From: Bacillota bacterium
GTDB taxonomy: Bacteria > Bacillota > Clostridia > Peptostreptococcales > Anaerovoracaceae
Direction: 5' to 3'
Assembly: GCA_023394035.1 (NCBI GenBank)
Contig: JAEXBK010000157.1
Coordinates: 1-23,479, forward strand
DNA length: 23,479 nucleotides
The translations under genes and the position numbers were made by a program. Shown one piece after another: positions 1 to 7,176 of the stretch (positions within the stretch are counted from its first letter, which is position 1; every line of letters starts with the position of its first letter). The notes under the pieces are model-generated. The model had not been told where the DNA came from, did no database searches, and was given only the letters and a program-made list of their open reading frames with translations.

Positions 1-1130
1 TATTTGTAACCCTCACCTCTTCCGGAAAGCTCCGCACCTCTGTAATGATTGTCTCTGATATGAAGCGGAATCTCTCCTGTATCTCCTGTTTTTATATCAC
101 TTATAGCTTTCTCGTATGCCATATATGCCCTGTTTGACTTAGGAGATGCCGCAAGCAAAATAACAGCCTCCGAAAGATTGATAGCAGCCTCAGGCAGTCC
201 CACCATAAGAGCAGCCTGCACGCACGAGGTCACTATTGAAATTGCAGACGGATAAGCCATCCCGATATCTTCGCTTGCAATTACAAGAAGGCGTCTCCCG
301 ATTGTCTGTATATCGGCTCCGCCGTCTATAAGCCTTGCAAAGTAATGGATTGCGGCATCCGGATCGCTTCCCCGGATAGATTTTTGGAGTGCCGACAAAA
401 GATCATACCTGTCATCACCTCTATTGTAATATCCTATTTTTCGCTGCAATGCTTCCGAGACGAGAGCTTTCGTTATTTTCCCCGGCAGTGTTAAATTGTC
501 CACAATAAATCCGAGGGTATCAAGCGCAACCCTCGCATCGCCGTTGCATAGATCCGATATTGCATCAAAAGCATCTTCTTCGTATGAAATCTCAAGATTT
601 CCGAACCCTATTTCTTTATCCGCAAGTGCTCTTTTCAGAAGAAGAAGTATATCATCTTTTTCGAGACGCTTAAACTCATATATATTTCTGACCCTGCTCA
701 GTACTGCGTTATTTACGGCAAAAAAAGGATTCTCGGTTGTACTTCCGATAAACCTGATTATCCCTTCTTCCAGGGCTTTGAGCAGGGAATCCTGCTGCAG
801 CCTGTTCCAGCGGTGAAACTCATCTATATATATAAACGTGGATTTGTTTTCCAGTCCGTAGCGTTTCACCTTCGCAGCTTCGAGAATCTGCTTGAGCTCC
901 TTTATTCCCGTTTCCGATGCGTTGATCTCTGTAAAATTACTGTCCATGCGAGCAGCAATAAGCCTTGCCAATGTGGTTTTGCCCGTTCCCGAATGACCGT
1001 AAAAAATTGCGGAATCAAATGTTCCGCTTATTATTGAATTATACAGCAACGAGCCTTCAAACATGAAGTGGCGCTGACCCACAAATTCGTTCAGTGTCCG
1101 AGGTCTCATTCTTGTTGATAATGGTATCAT
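1..1130 (-). CDS. rarA: Replication-associated recombination protein A (AAA+ ATPase), 3' end cut by window
   Basis: RarA/MgsA is an AAA+ ATPase of the clamp-loader/RuvB-like group that acts at stalled replication forks. The translation shows the family start (PLSTRMRPRTLNEFVGQ), a Walker A motif GHSGTGKTT, a Walker B IYIDEFHRW followed by QQDSLLKALEEG, and the sensor-1 region GSTTENPFFAVN. Further on come the family-typical ISIRGSDPDAAIHY-like stretch (here LQKSIRGSDPDAAIHYFARL) and a GRRLLVIASEDIGMAYP segment. About 376 codons are present and the C-terminus runs off the left edge. I chose the ATG at 1128-1130 because GGAGAT lies 9 bases upstream and the resulting MIPLSTRMRP matches the usual Gram-positive N-terminus. 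An in-frame ATG at 1154 has no visible Shine-Dalgarno. The gene follows the last small gene of the pilus operon on the same strand, with no terminator between them. The identification is firm; co-transcription with the pilus genes is inferred. Confidence 0.93.
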   Translation of the reverse strand, partial: MIPLSTRMRPRTLNEFVGQRHFMFEGSLLYNSIISGTFDSAIFYGHSGTGKTTLARLIAARMDSNFTEINASETGIKELKQILEAAKVKRYGLENKSTFIYIDEFHRWNRLQQDSLLKALEEGIIRFIGSTTENPFFAVNNAVLSRVRNIYEFKRLEKDDILLLLKRALADKEIGFGNLEISYEEDAFDAISDLCNGDARVALDTLGFIVDNLTLPGKITKALVSEALQRKIGYYNRGDDRYDLLSALQKSIRGSDPDAAIHYFARLIDGGADIQTIGRRLLVIASEDIGMAYPSAISIVTSCVQAALMVGLPEAAINLSEAVILLAASPKSNRAYMAYEKAISDIKTGDTGEIPLHIRDNHYRGAELSGRGEGYK

Positions 1131-1177
1131 ATCAAGACTATCTCCGATAAACATGATTTTGTTTAATCGTATACGAA

Positions 1178-1753
1178 TTACCTATATAAATCAAGTTCTT
1201 TCGGAGATTGCAAAAGTCCGAAATTGCTTATGCGTTTTTTCAGGCGTGTAATGCCTATGAGTGCAGCCTCTATCCCGTATCCTTTTTCTCCTGTCAAAGC
1301 CGATACTTCTTTTATTGTATTGCGAAGCTCCGGCTTTGTCTTCTCGCATAGCTCTTCGATAAGAAAATCCGTTATATTCTTTATTTCATAGATAAGACGC
1401 TTCGGTGCATTTTTCCGTTTTATTTCTTTAGGGTTAAATCGGCATTTTATTTCCGAAAAAGTACGATCCGTATATAGCTCTTCCGTTGTAATTCTGTAAT
1501 CCCACGGGAAAATATAATGCAAAGACGCATCGTATATTCCGCTTATTACCTGATAAAGCACTTCAAGAACAAAGCTCGCTTCGAGAGCATCAAAGTCTTT
1601 AATGCACCTTCTTCCGCTCACATTGCTTCTGACATTGCCGCCTGAAATATTCGTTTCAAGGAAAAGCCTGCATGCTCCTCCTGAAATTATTTTTTCCGTA
1701 TAGCTTCTTACTAGCTCCTTTTCGTATTTATCCTCTCTGAACTCCCGTATCAT
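1178..1753 (-). CDS. Small protein at end of Tad locus, possibly DUF6382-like without an FHA domain
   Basis: A 191-residue soluble protein with no signal peptide or membrane segment. It has a short beta-like N-terminal half (residues 1-50) and then an alternating helical region. A stretch reading ALEASFVLEVLYQVISGIYDASLHYIFPWDYRITTEELYTD resembles the N-terminal domain that precedes FHA domains in clostridial Tad loci (DUF6382). That resemblance and the gene's place right after a TadE-like gene are my only reasons for the name. No FHA domain follows: the protein ends where that domain would begin. The second half is lysine- and arginine-rich and helical. It starts 9 bases after the preceding stop. 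GGAGG overlaps that stop and lies about 13 bases before the ATG, a long spacing. A role in pilus assembly or its control is inferred from context. Confidence 0.6.
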   Translation of the reverse strand: MIREFREDKYEKELVRSYTEKIISGGACRLFLETNISGGNVRSNVSGRRCIKDFDALEASFVLEVLYQVISGIYDASLHYIFPWDYRITTEELYTDRTFSEIKCRFNPKEIKRKNAPKRLIYEIKNITDFLIEELCEKTKPELRNTIKEVSALTGEKGYGIEAALIGITRLKKRISNFGLLQSPKELDLYR

Positions 1754-1762
1754 AATCGTATA

Positions 1763-2509
1763 TCATCCTCCGCAAACAAGGCATGGAGAATATCCGAGAT
1801 CCTCCGCCTCTTCTCTTTCCATCTCAACATAATATTTATCTACGGCATCACAAAATCCGTAATGAAATACTTCACCCGTATTAAAAAAGCAAAACACGGT
1901 TTCGCCGTTCTTGGCATAATGGCTGTCACATTTTTCGCACGGTCTGAATCGATTTTTGATGTCGTCAGTAAATATCGTCTGCTGACATGCCGGCGACAAA
2001 AAAGAGCAGCTCGCATTGTGGTATCGTTCTCCTCTGTCAGGGAATACATATACTTCCTCATAGTCTTCTTCCTCTTCAAAATCATCACGCCCCGGATCCG
2101 TTAATCGTTTTTTGCCGGAAAATGCTCTGAGCATAATATCCGCTTCTATGCTCAATCCGCTTAAGCTGCCTATCGGATTTGTTTTTTCCAAGGATGCAGT
2201 AGTCTTTAGCGAAATCAAATCGCTTATGCCTGATTGTTTGTATAAATATCTATATGAAGAAGCATCAACGCTACTGAGATTTTTATTTTCATTAAGTATG
2301 CGTCTCTCTATCAAAAACGGCGTCATTATATCGTGCTTTAGATACGATGCTCTGATTGATGCTTCATGAAGCTCATCACACGCCGCAAACACCGTATTTT
2401 CAAAATATCTGAAGCCTTGAACTGCTGATATAAGCATCATCAATGTGATGATAAATGCCGGAAGTATTATAGCCGCCTCTACGATGTAGGATCCTTTTTT
2501 GTTTGTCAT
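1763..2509 (-). CDS. TadE-like pseudopilin with two C-terminal HX3C/CX2C modules
   Basis: The N-terminus is a class III prepilin-type leader: MTNKKG, then SYIVE with Glu at +5 after the Gly, followed by a hydrophobic helix (about residues 12-33). This is the TadE/TadG pseudopilin pattern of Flp pili. Residues 34-140 form a helical and mixed region, and 143-152 is a very acidic linker. The C-terminus then holds two similar modules, about 154-194 and 205-246. Each has a GxxYH/GxxFH strand, HX3C, and a closing PCxxC. The key residues are H164, C168, C191, C194 and H216, C220, C243, C246, so the spacing HX3C-X22-CX2C is identical in both. This resembles the small metal-binding module found at the ends of secreted Gram-positive proteins. 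AGGAG lies 6 bases before the start, and the preceding stop is 12 bases upstream. Pseudopilin identity is likely; metal binding is inferred. Confidence 0.8.
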   Translation of the reverse strand: MTNKKGSYIVEAAIILPAFIITLMMLISAVQGFRYFENTVFAACDELHEASIRASYLKHDIMTPFLIERRILNENKNLSSVDASSYRYLYKQSGISDLISLKTTASLEKTNPIGSLSGLSIEADIMLRAFSGKKRLTDPGRDDFEEEEDYEEVYVFPDRGERYHNASCSFLSPACQQTIFTDDIKNRFRPCEKCDSHYAKNGETVFCFFNTGEVFHYGFCDAVDKYYVEMEREEAEDLGYSPCLVCGG

Positions 2510-2521
2510 TTGCCGCTCCTC

Positions 2522-3775
2522 TTAGTATTCATCTGTAAACTTATATTTCCGGCCGTTCACATCCATATGCAAGGATAATCCCGCATAATAATTTTTCAGG
2601 TTGAAATCCCTGTAGCAGCAAAATTTCATCGATATTTGAATAAGATCCATCATCCTTGTGAGCTTTGTTTCTTCGTCCATTATGTATATAAGAGCATCAA
2701 GGTAGTCCTCGTAGTCACTTCCTTCGCCATCTTCCGTATCTATGTATCCGCTTTCTTTGTTATTGATTACAGATTCAATGTCGATAGCCCAAGACTTATC
2801 ATCCTTCATCAAAGGCACCTTCTTACCGTTTATCAGACGTTTATAATCGTTTATGCTTTCGGCGAGCGCCCATGCCGCTATAATGGTTTCCTGCGTTGCC
2901 GGCACAAGAGGCGGCGGCGATATAAGCTCTGCCGCCGCAAGTATCTGACTTGATTTTTCGCTATCCGTATGGAGATATGCCATGTTAAGTGCCTCTCTCA
3001 GCGCAATCAATCTCGTTTTCGTACCTTTGAGGTTTCCGGGATCAGACTTCTTCCCGCAAATGATATATTCCTTTTCGTACTGCAGGTATCGCCCTTCGTC
3101 CTCCTGCCTATCAAGTGCACTCGAAAACTTTTCATCGATATATCGGTTTATCAGATAGGCATCCGTACCTGTTTTTATTATATCCTGTATAGATAATATC
3201 CCCGAGAAGAAACGCTTTGCACGCTCCAGCAAGCCCTCATCGTCTCTTCCGTATGAAGGCAGACCTTTTATGATTTTCTTGCTGCGCAGCTCTCTTGTAG
3301 AGGTTTTATCTTCAGCTATATTATCGTTAAAATAATCATCTTCTTTGTTTTCTATAAGCGATTTTGCAGTCATCACCTTTGCTGATTCAGTTATCTGACG
3401 CTTAAATATCTTCGTATCAGTAAGTGCATAGTCATATAAAGAGCTTCTGCATTCTCGCATGTCTATGTACTTTTTCTTTGAGAAGGAATGATCCGCATAT
3501 AATTTTATTTTTTCGTCCACAATGTGCGGTGTGCCGTAATATCCGAAAATATCATATCTCTTAAGAAGTTCCATATCGTATTCTCCGAGTATTGATGCCG
3601 TCCAGATTCGACCGAGACTGTTTACGGAACCCTCGATTGCCTTGTCCTTTGCTGAATTTATTATAAAAGCAAAGCCTGCGGAAATTACCGAAAGTCCGAT
3701 CATCAAAAGTACGACTGCCGAACCTCTCTTTTTGAAAAAGGAGTGCTTTCTCTTTTTGCTATTAATCTTCCGCAT
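2522..3775 (-). CDS. DUF5702-like (TadG-like) Tad-locus protein
   Basis: A 417-residue protein with a lysine-rich leader, then GSAVVLLMIGLSV and one hydrophobic helix (about residues 20-42). A long extracytoplasmic region follows, including the block EGSVNSLGRIWTASILGEYD and ELLKRYDIFGYYG. A single N-terminal anchor followed by AEYDxELLxxYxIFxYY is the pattern I know from DUF5702 proteins, which sit among tadE-like genes in clostridial Flp loci. The leader has Gly-Ser but Leu, not Glu, at +5, so prepilin-type processing is uncertain. The reading frame extends to a TTG at 3790, but GGGAG sits 8 bases before the ATG at 3773-3775, so I chose that start. It overlaps the upstream tadE by 14 bases, suggesting translational coupling. 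The exact role is unknown; a minor pilus component or assembly factor is inferred. Confidence 0.75.
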   Translation of the reverse strand: MRKINSKKRKHSFFKKRGSAVVLLMIGLSVISAGFAFIINSAKDKAIEGSVNSLGRIWTASILGEYDMELLKRYDIFGYYGTPHIVDEKIKLYADHSFSKKKYIDMRECRSSLYDYALTDTKIFKRQITESAKVMTAKSLIENKEDDYFNDNIAEDKTSTRELRSKKIIKGLPSYGRDDEGLLERAKRFFSGILSIQDIIKTGTDAYLINRYIDEKFSSALDRQEDEGRYLQYEKEYIICGKKSDPGNLKGTKTRLIALREALNMAYLHTDSEKSSQILAAAELISPPPLVPATQETIIAAWALAESINDYKRLINGKKVPLMKDDKSWAIDIESVINNKESGYIDTEDGEGSDYEDYLDALIYIMDEETKLTRMMDLIQISMKFCCYRDFNLKNYYAGLSLHMDVNGRKYKFTDEY

Positions 3776-4085
3776 TATCATTTCTCCCAAGTCTGACTAC
3801 AAGGCACGGATCCATAGCCGAGTATTCAGCATATATTTCTTTTCCATGCTTGTCTCCATACAAAAATCCTACATGCTCATTTATGACAACCTCCCGCCTT
3901 TTTTTCTTAGAAAACAGTAGTACCGGAGCATCTGCTTCTTTTAAGACCTCGAGCTGAATATCGCACTGACGCTTCAGGCATCTATATTCATAGATGCCCA
4001 AAACGACAGACGCTATCATAGTTATAAGCACGACAGGTATCACTATCGCAGCCTCAATGTACATATTCCCCGCCTTGGATAACAT
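3762..4085 (-). CDS. tadE: TadE-like pseudopilin
   Basis: A short (107-residue) pseudopilin. MLSKAG is followed by NMYIE, giving Gly then Glu at +5, and then by the hydrophobic stretch AAIVIPVVLITMIASVVLGIY. This is the class III prepilin signature of TadE proteins, which are processed by a TadV/CpaA-type peptidase and are needed for Flp pilus assembly. The remainder is a short, charged extracytoplasmic tail with one Cys near residue 94. Many TadE proteins are longer, so this is a minimal one. It starts 4 bases after the flp stop codon and its end overlaps the DUF5702-like gene, so it is embedded in the operon. No strong Shine-Dalgarno is visible, which fits translational coupling to flp. Confidence 0.82.
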   Translation of the reverse strand: MLSKAGNMYIEAAIVIPVVLITMIASVVLGIYEYRCLKRQCDIQLEVLKEADAPVLLFSKKKRREVVINEHVGFLYGDKHGKEIYAEYSAMDPCLVVRLGRNDNAED

Positions 4086-4089
4086 CGTT

Positions 4090-4224
4090 CTAACCGTTCA
4101 GCTGAGCAAACGTATTGTTTATAAACTGGGTTATCTGCGTCTTGAAAATAATCCCGATAGTGATTGCAAGTGCAATTAGTATTGCAACCTGCACCATCTC
4201 CATTCCCCTTTTGTTCTTTAACAT
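4090..4224 (-). CDS. flp: Flp1-like major pilin, type IVb prepilin (44 aa)
   Basis: A 44-residue ORF reading MLKNKRG, MEMVQVAILIALAI, TIGIIFKTQITQFINNTF and AQLNG. A basic leader ending in Gly, one hydrophobic helix and a short tail with the FK(T/E)QITxF(I/V)N motif match clostridial Flp1-type pilins. Mature Flp subunits polymerise into the pilus. An excellent AGGAGG lies 7 bases before the ATG, stronger than at most genes here, as expected for the most abundant product. The gene lies between tadC and tadE, the usual place. One oddity: the residue at +5 after the processing Gly is Gln (codon CAG) rather than the near-invariant Glu, and the only nearby Glu is at +2. Both TadE-like proteins in this operon keep Glu at +5. 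Identity as the pilin is well supported by size, motif and context. Confidence 0.87.
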   Translation of the reverse strand: MLKNKRGMEMVQVAILIALAITIGIIFKTQITQFINNTFAQLNG

Positions 4225-4243
4225 TTGTTTTCCTCCTTCTTTA

Positions 4244-5242
4244 TTATATTTGAAGCATGGCCGGCGCTGCCGATATAATTATCAGGGCAAGAAGCAGCAC
4301 CGCAAGAGGTATCGCAAGCTTAGTTTCGGCGAGCTTACCCGCTTCCTCTGCGGCTCTTGTCCTTTCCCTCCAGAGAGCTCTTCCTTCCATATCGAGCTTT
4401 TCTCTTAGATCAGAGCCCTTATATCTGTTATCGGCAATCATAGCCGTAATACGCGAAAGTTCACGTATCTTAAGCTTTTCTGCGCGTTCTGCCATCAATT
4501 CCGAAATATCCTTATTAAGCAGCTTCGATTCTCTAAATGCTTCCGTTACAAATTCAGCAAAAAAATTATTCGTTTCTGATGACCTATATCCGTCTGCAAT
4601 TTTTTTCATCGCATCTTCATAGACCATCCCGCTTCCAAGCAGCAGCAAAAGCTTATTGTTAAACGACGGAAGCGCATTAATTATTTCTTTTTTTCTTAGC
4701 AAATCATCAGCCTTTTTCTTTGCTTCACCGTTTTGCCAAAGCATAACGACGATCATAATACCTGCTGCAAACGGCATTAAATGCCCTGAATATGCATTTT
4801 TCTTTTTCCATATAAGCCTTGTACCTTCTTCTGATACTGCCGGAAGCGAGACCCTACCGTGCTCCGTCTGTCTCAATATTTTTTCGTATACCGCGGAAAG
4901 CTCCGAGCTTATTTTTTCTTCCGGACTCAATTCCTTAGTTAAAATATCATTATTATTTTCTTTACGCTTGTTGCTTTTAAAAATCGTTATCTGCTTTGTG
5001 ACACTCTTGTTGCCAAGCCTGCCTTCGAGAGTAAGCTCAACCGGACTGCCGTTAAGTGCATCTGTATCTACCTCCGTTATGATGCCGTCTTTTGAAGAAA
5101 AAGCACGTCCTTCAATATAGCCTTGATAAACGGAAAATACACTTAAAATCAGTGAAAATGCCATGATAACAGTTATCACCTTTTTATTTTCCGAGCAAAA
5201 TTTTATAAGTGGAAATCGAGAAGCTCCTCTGATTTTAAACAT
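4244..5242 (-). CDS. tadC: Tad secretion inner-membrane protein TadC (T2SS F family) with extracytoplasmic insert
   Basis: TadB and TadC form the inner-membrane platform on which the CpaF ATPase acts during Flp pilus assembly. The C-terminal half carries the family features: a helical cytoplasmic domain (KKEIINALPSFNNKLLLLLGSGMVYEDAMKKIADGY and ELSRITAMIADNRYKGSDLREKLDMEGRALWRERTRAAEEAGKLAETKL) and a final membrane helix (AIPLAVLLLALIIISAAPAML). The N-terminus differs from the short proteobacterial form. After a first helix (about residues 22-42) there are roughly 110 polar residues with beta-like segments (ITEVD, VELTLEGRLG, VTKQITIF) before the next helix at about 155-170. This segment probably faces outward. 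The ATG overlaps the tadB stop by 8 bases. Family assignment is firm; the topology is inferred. Confidence 0.88.
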   Translation of the reverse strand: MFKIRGASRFPLIKFCSENKKVITVIMAFSLILSVFSVYQGYIEGRAFSSKDGIITEVDTDALNGSPVELTLEGRLGNKSVTKQITIFKSNKRKENNNDILTKELSPEEKISSELSAVYEKILRQTEHGRVSLPAVSEEGTRLIWKKKNAYSGHLMPFAAGIMIVVMLWQNGEAKKKADDLLRKKEIINALPSFNNKLLLLLGSGMVYEDAMKKIADGYRSSETNNFFAEFVTEAFRESKLLNKDISELMAERAEKLKIRELSRITAMIADNRYKGSDLREKLDMEGRALWRERTRAAEEAGKLAETKLAIPLAVLLLALIIISAAPAMLQI

Positions 5243-5984
5243 TGATTTTCGTTATCCTTTCCGTCATAATCGCTGCTGCTATAATCAAAATGCACGAAAT
5301 CATCATCATAATCCGTCCCGCCGCCGTCTTATACATTATTTCGATGTATTCAGGCGCTGATATTCTAAGAAAGACGATCAGAATGAACGGCATAGCGGCG
5401 ATTATTCTTCCTTCTGTCTTTTTCTGCGATGCCATTTTTCTTATTTCGTTTTCGATACCTATCTTTTCCGTTATTATTAACGCAGCATTATCGACGGCCT
5501 TTATGAGATTTCCTCCGGAAGCCCTGCAAGCCTCATAGACTTCGATGAAATCCGTAATATCTTCTATACTTTTCTCACTTGCAAAATCACGCCAAACCTT
5601 CGTTTCATCCATTCCAAGTGACGATATCATATGCTCCATATTCCCAATCTGAGGTTCTAATACAGATGCAGCTCCATACAATTCCCCCAGATACTTCTTT
5701 GCCTCCCCCATAGCCTCCTGCATATGTCTGCCGGATGAAAATGACGATGAAAAAGAATAAAGCACATCTCTGAATTCGTTGCGTACAGCCTTTGTTTCGG
5801 CTTCCTTCCTGTTCTTTTCGAACTCCGGATATATTGCAATAAACACAAAAGGCGAGGCTATAAATCCGATAAAAGTATCAAAAAACAACCATGACACCGC
5901 AATGGCACTTATGAACACGCCGCAAAACAAAGGCAGATTTTTTCTGTTAAAGCACCTTTTAATTCTTCCCTTGAAGTCTTTCAT
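5235..5984 (-). CDS. tadB: Tad secretion inner-membrane protein TadB (T2SS F family)
   Basis: A 249-residue membrane protein with two hydrophobic segments near the N-terminus (about 18-55) and two at the C-terminus (about 200-240). Between them is a helical cytoplasmic domain containing LYSFSSSFSSGRHMQEAMGEAKKYL and the family-typical block FIEVYEACRASGGNLIKAVDNAALIITEKI. Together with TadC it forms the platform for the CpaF ATPase. GAGGA precedes the ATG at a good distance. Its start overlaps the end of cpaF by 26 bases, and tadC begins inside its last codons. TadB is the likelier name than TadC because of the gene order cpaF-tadB-tadC; the two are paralogues and sequence alone separates them poorly. 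Confidence 0.88.
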   Translation of the reverse strand: MKDFKGRIKRCFNRKNLPLFCGVFISAIAVSWLFFDTFIGFIASPFVFIAIYPEFEKNRKEAETKAVRNEFRDVLYSFSSSFSSGRHMQEAMGEAKKYLGELYGAASVLEPQIGNMEHMISSLGMDETKVWRDFASEKSIEDITDFIEVYEACRASGGNLIKAVDNAALIITEKIGIENEIRKMASQKKTEGRIIAAMPFILIVFLRISAPEYIEIMYKTAAGRIMMMISCILIIAAAIMTERITKINV

Positions 5985-7176
5985 TTCGTATTCCTCTGAG
6001 CCTTAGCTTTATATCATTCACCAACCTGTTCCCCGAACGCTTAAGTTCAAGATTCTCATCCAGCATATAGAGCGGATTCAGCCTAAAGCTGCCGTTTTCA
6101 TATCCGTAAAGCTCCTGAATCTCCGTAATTCTTCTCTTGCCGCCATTACCTCGCGACATATGGAGCATTATGTCTACTGCCTGGCTTATCTGAATTCTTA
6201 TCGAGTCTGCCGGAATATCCGATGCACTTAAGTACATTGCTTCAAGCCTGCTTAACATGCCGCTTACGGAATTGGAATGACCTGTAGACATACCGCTATG
6301 CCCTGTGTTAAGTGCCTGCAGCATATCCGCCACTTCATCACCTCTTACTTCCCCTACTATTATCCTGTCCGGGCGCATTCTGAGACTTGCCTTTATTAGG
6401 CTCTTCATGTCGATTCCTCCCCTTCCCACAGCATTCGCATTTCTGCACTCCAGCCTTACGAGATTTTCCGTATTTATCAGCTGCAGCTCCAACGAGTCTT
6501 CTACCGTGATCACCCTCTCGGTATCCGGAATGTACTCGGCAAGTGCATTCAAAAATGTCGTTTTCCCTGACGATGTGCCTCCGCTTATAAAAATATTCAT
6601 TCCTGCCCTGACAAGATCCCTGAGATCCTCCATACATTCAGTTGAAAGGCATCCCGCATTTAACATTTCACTCATGCTTATACGTGTCTTGCTGAATTTT
6701 CTTATTGTAAGAGCCGGTCCTCCGGCTGCAATATTCTTCATAACGGCATTTACACGCGAACCGTCCTCAAGGCGAGCATCAAGGATAGGATCAAGCTCTG
6801 AAACTTCTCTGTGCACAGAAGCAGCAATTCTTCTTATTACTTTTTCAAGAGCCTCTACCGACTCAAATTCGTCATTGACGCGTTCTATACTTCCGTTCTT
6901 CTCAATAAATATGTCGGTCGGACCGTTTGCCATAATTTCGTTTATTGTTTCGTCATCAAGCAAATAAGACAGTTCTCCGAGTGCCCCACCGATGCGTCCT
7001 GATATACGATCAATCGATTCTACAAGATGATTATATGGATATTCTCCTTCAAGTCTAAAAACTCGTTCTTCTATAGCACTCCTTATATCTCCATCGTCAT
7101 TACGGACATCCGCTATAATTTCGGATAAGACTCTTTCGGATATTTCATTTATTTCTTTTCTGAATTCAGATTTCAT
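5959..7176 (-). CDS. cpaF: Tad pilus assembly ATPase CpaF/TadA
   Basis: This is the secretion ATPase that powers Flp pilus assembly. It shows the N-terminal block IMANGPTDIFIEKNGSIERV and RRIAASVHREVSELDPILDARLEDGSRVNAVM, then Walker A ISGGTSSGKTTFLNAL, an Asp box (ERVITVEDSLELQL), Walker B RPDRIIVGEVRGDEVADMLQALNTGH, and the His box GMSTGHSNS. This is the order of the CpaF/PulE family. The frame opens at a TTG at 7188, but two ATGs follow. GGGGGAG directly precedes the first (7179) and gives usable spacing only to the second (7176), which I chose. The product is then 405 residues and overlaps the tadZ stop by 11 bases. The motif set is complete, so the ATPase should be active. Confidence 0.95.
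   Translation of the reverse strand: MKSEFRKEINEISERVLSEIIADVRNDDGDIRSAIEERVFRLEGEYPYNHLVESIDRISGRIGGALGELSYLLDDETINEIMANGPTDIFIEKNGSIERVNDEFESVEALEKVIRRIAASVHREVSELDPILDARLEDGSRVNAVMKNIAAGGPALTIRKFSKTRISMSEMLNAGCLSTECMEDLRDLVRAGMNIFISGGTSSGKTTFLNALAEYIPDTERVITVEDSLELQLINTENLVRLECRNANAVGRGGIDMKSLIKASLRMRPDRIIVGEVRGDEVADMLQALNTGHSGMSTGHSNSVSGMLSRLEAMYLSASDIPADSIRIQISQAVDIMLHMSRGNGGKRRITEIQELYGYENGSFRLNPLYMLDENLELKRSGNRLVNDIKLRLRGIRNERLQGKN

Noticed and set aside
6305..6967. 220-residue plus-strand reading frame
   Set aside because: It lies antisense inside cpaF, whose motifs are complete; the translation is Ser/Phe-rich and has no family features.
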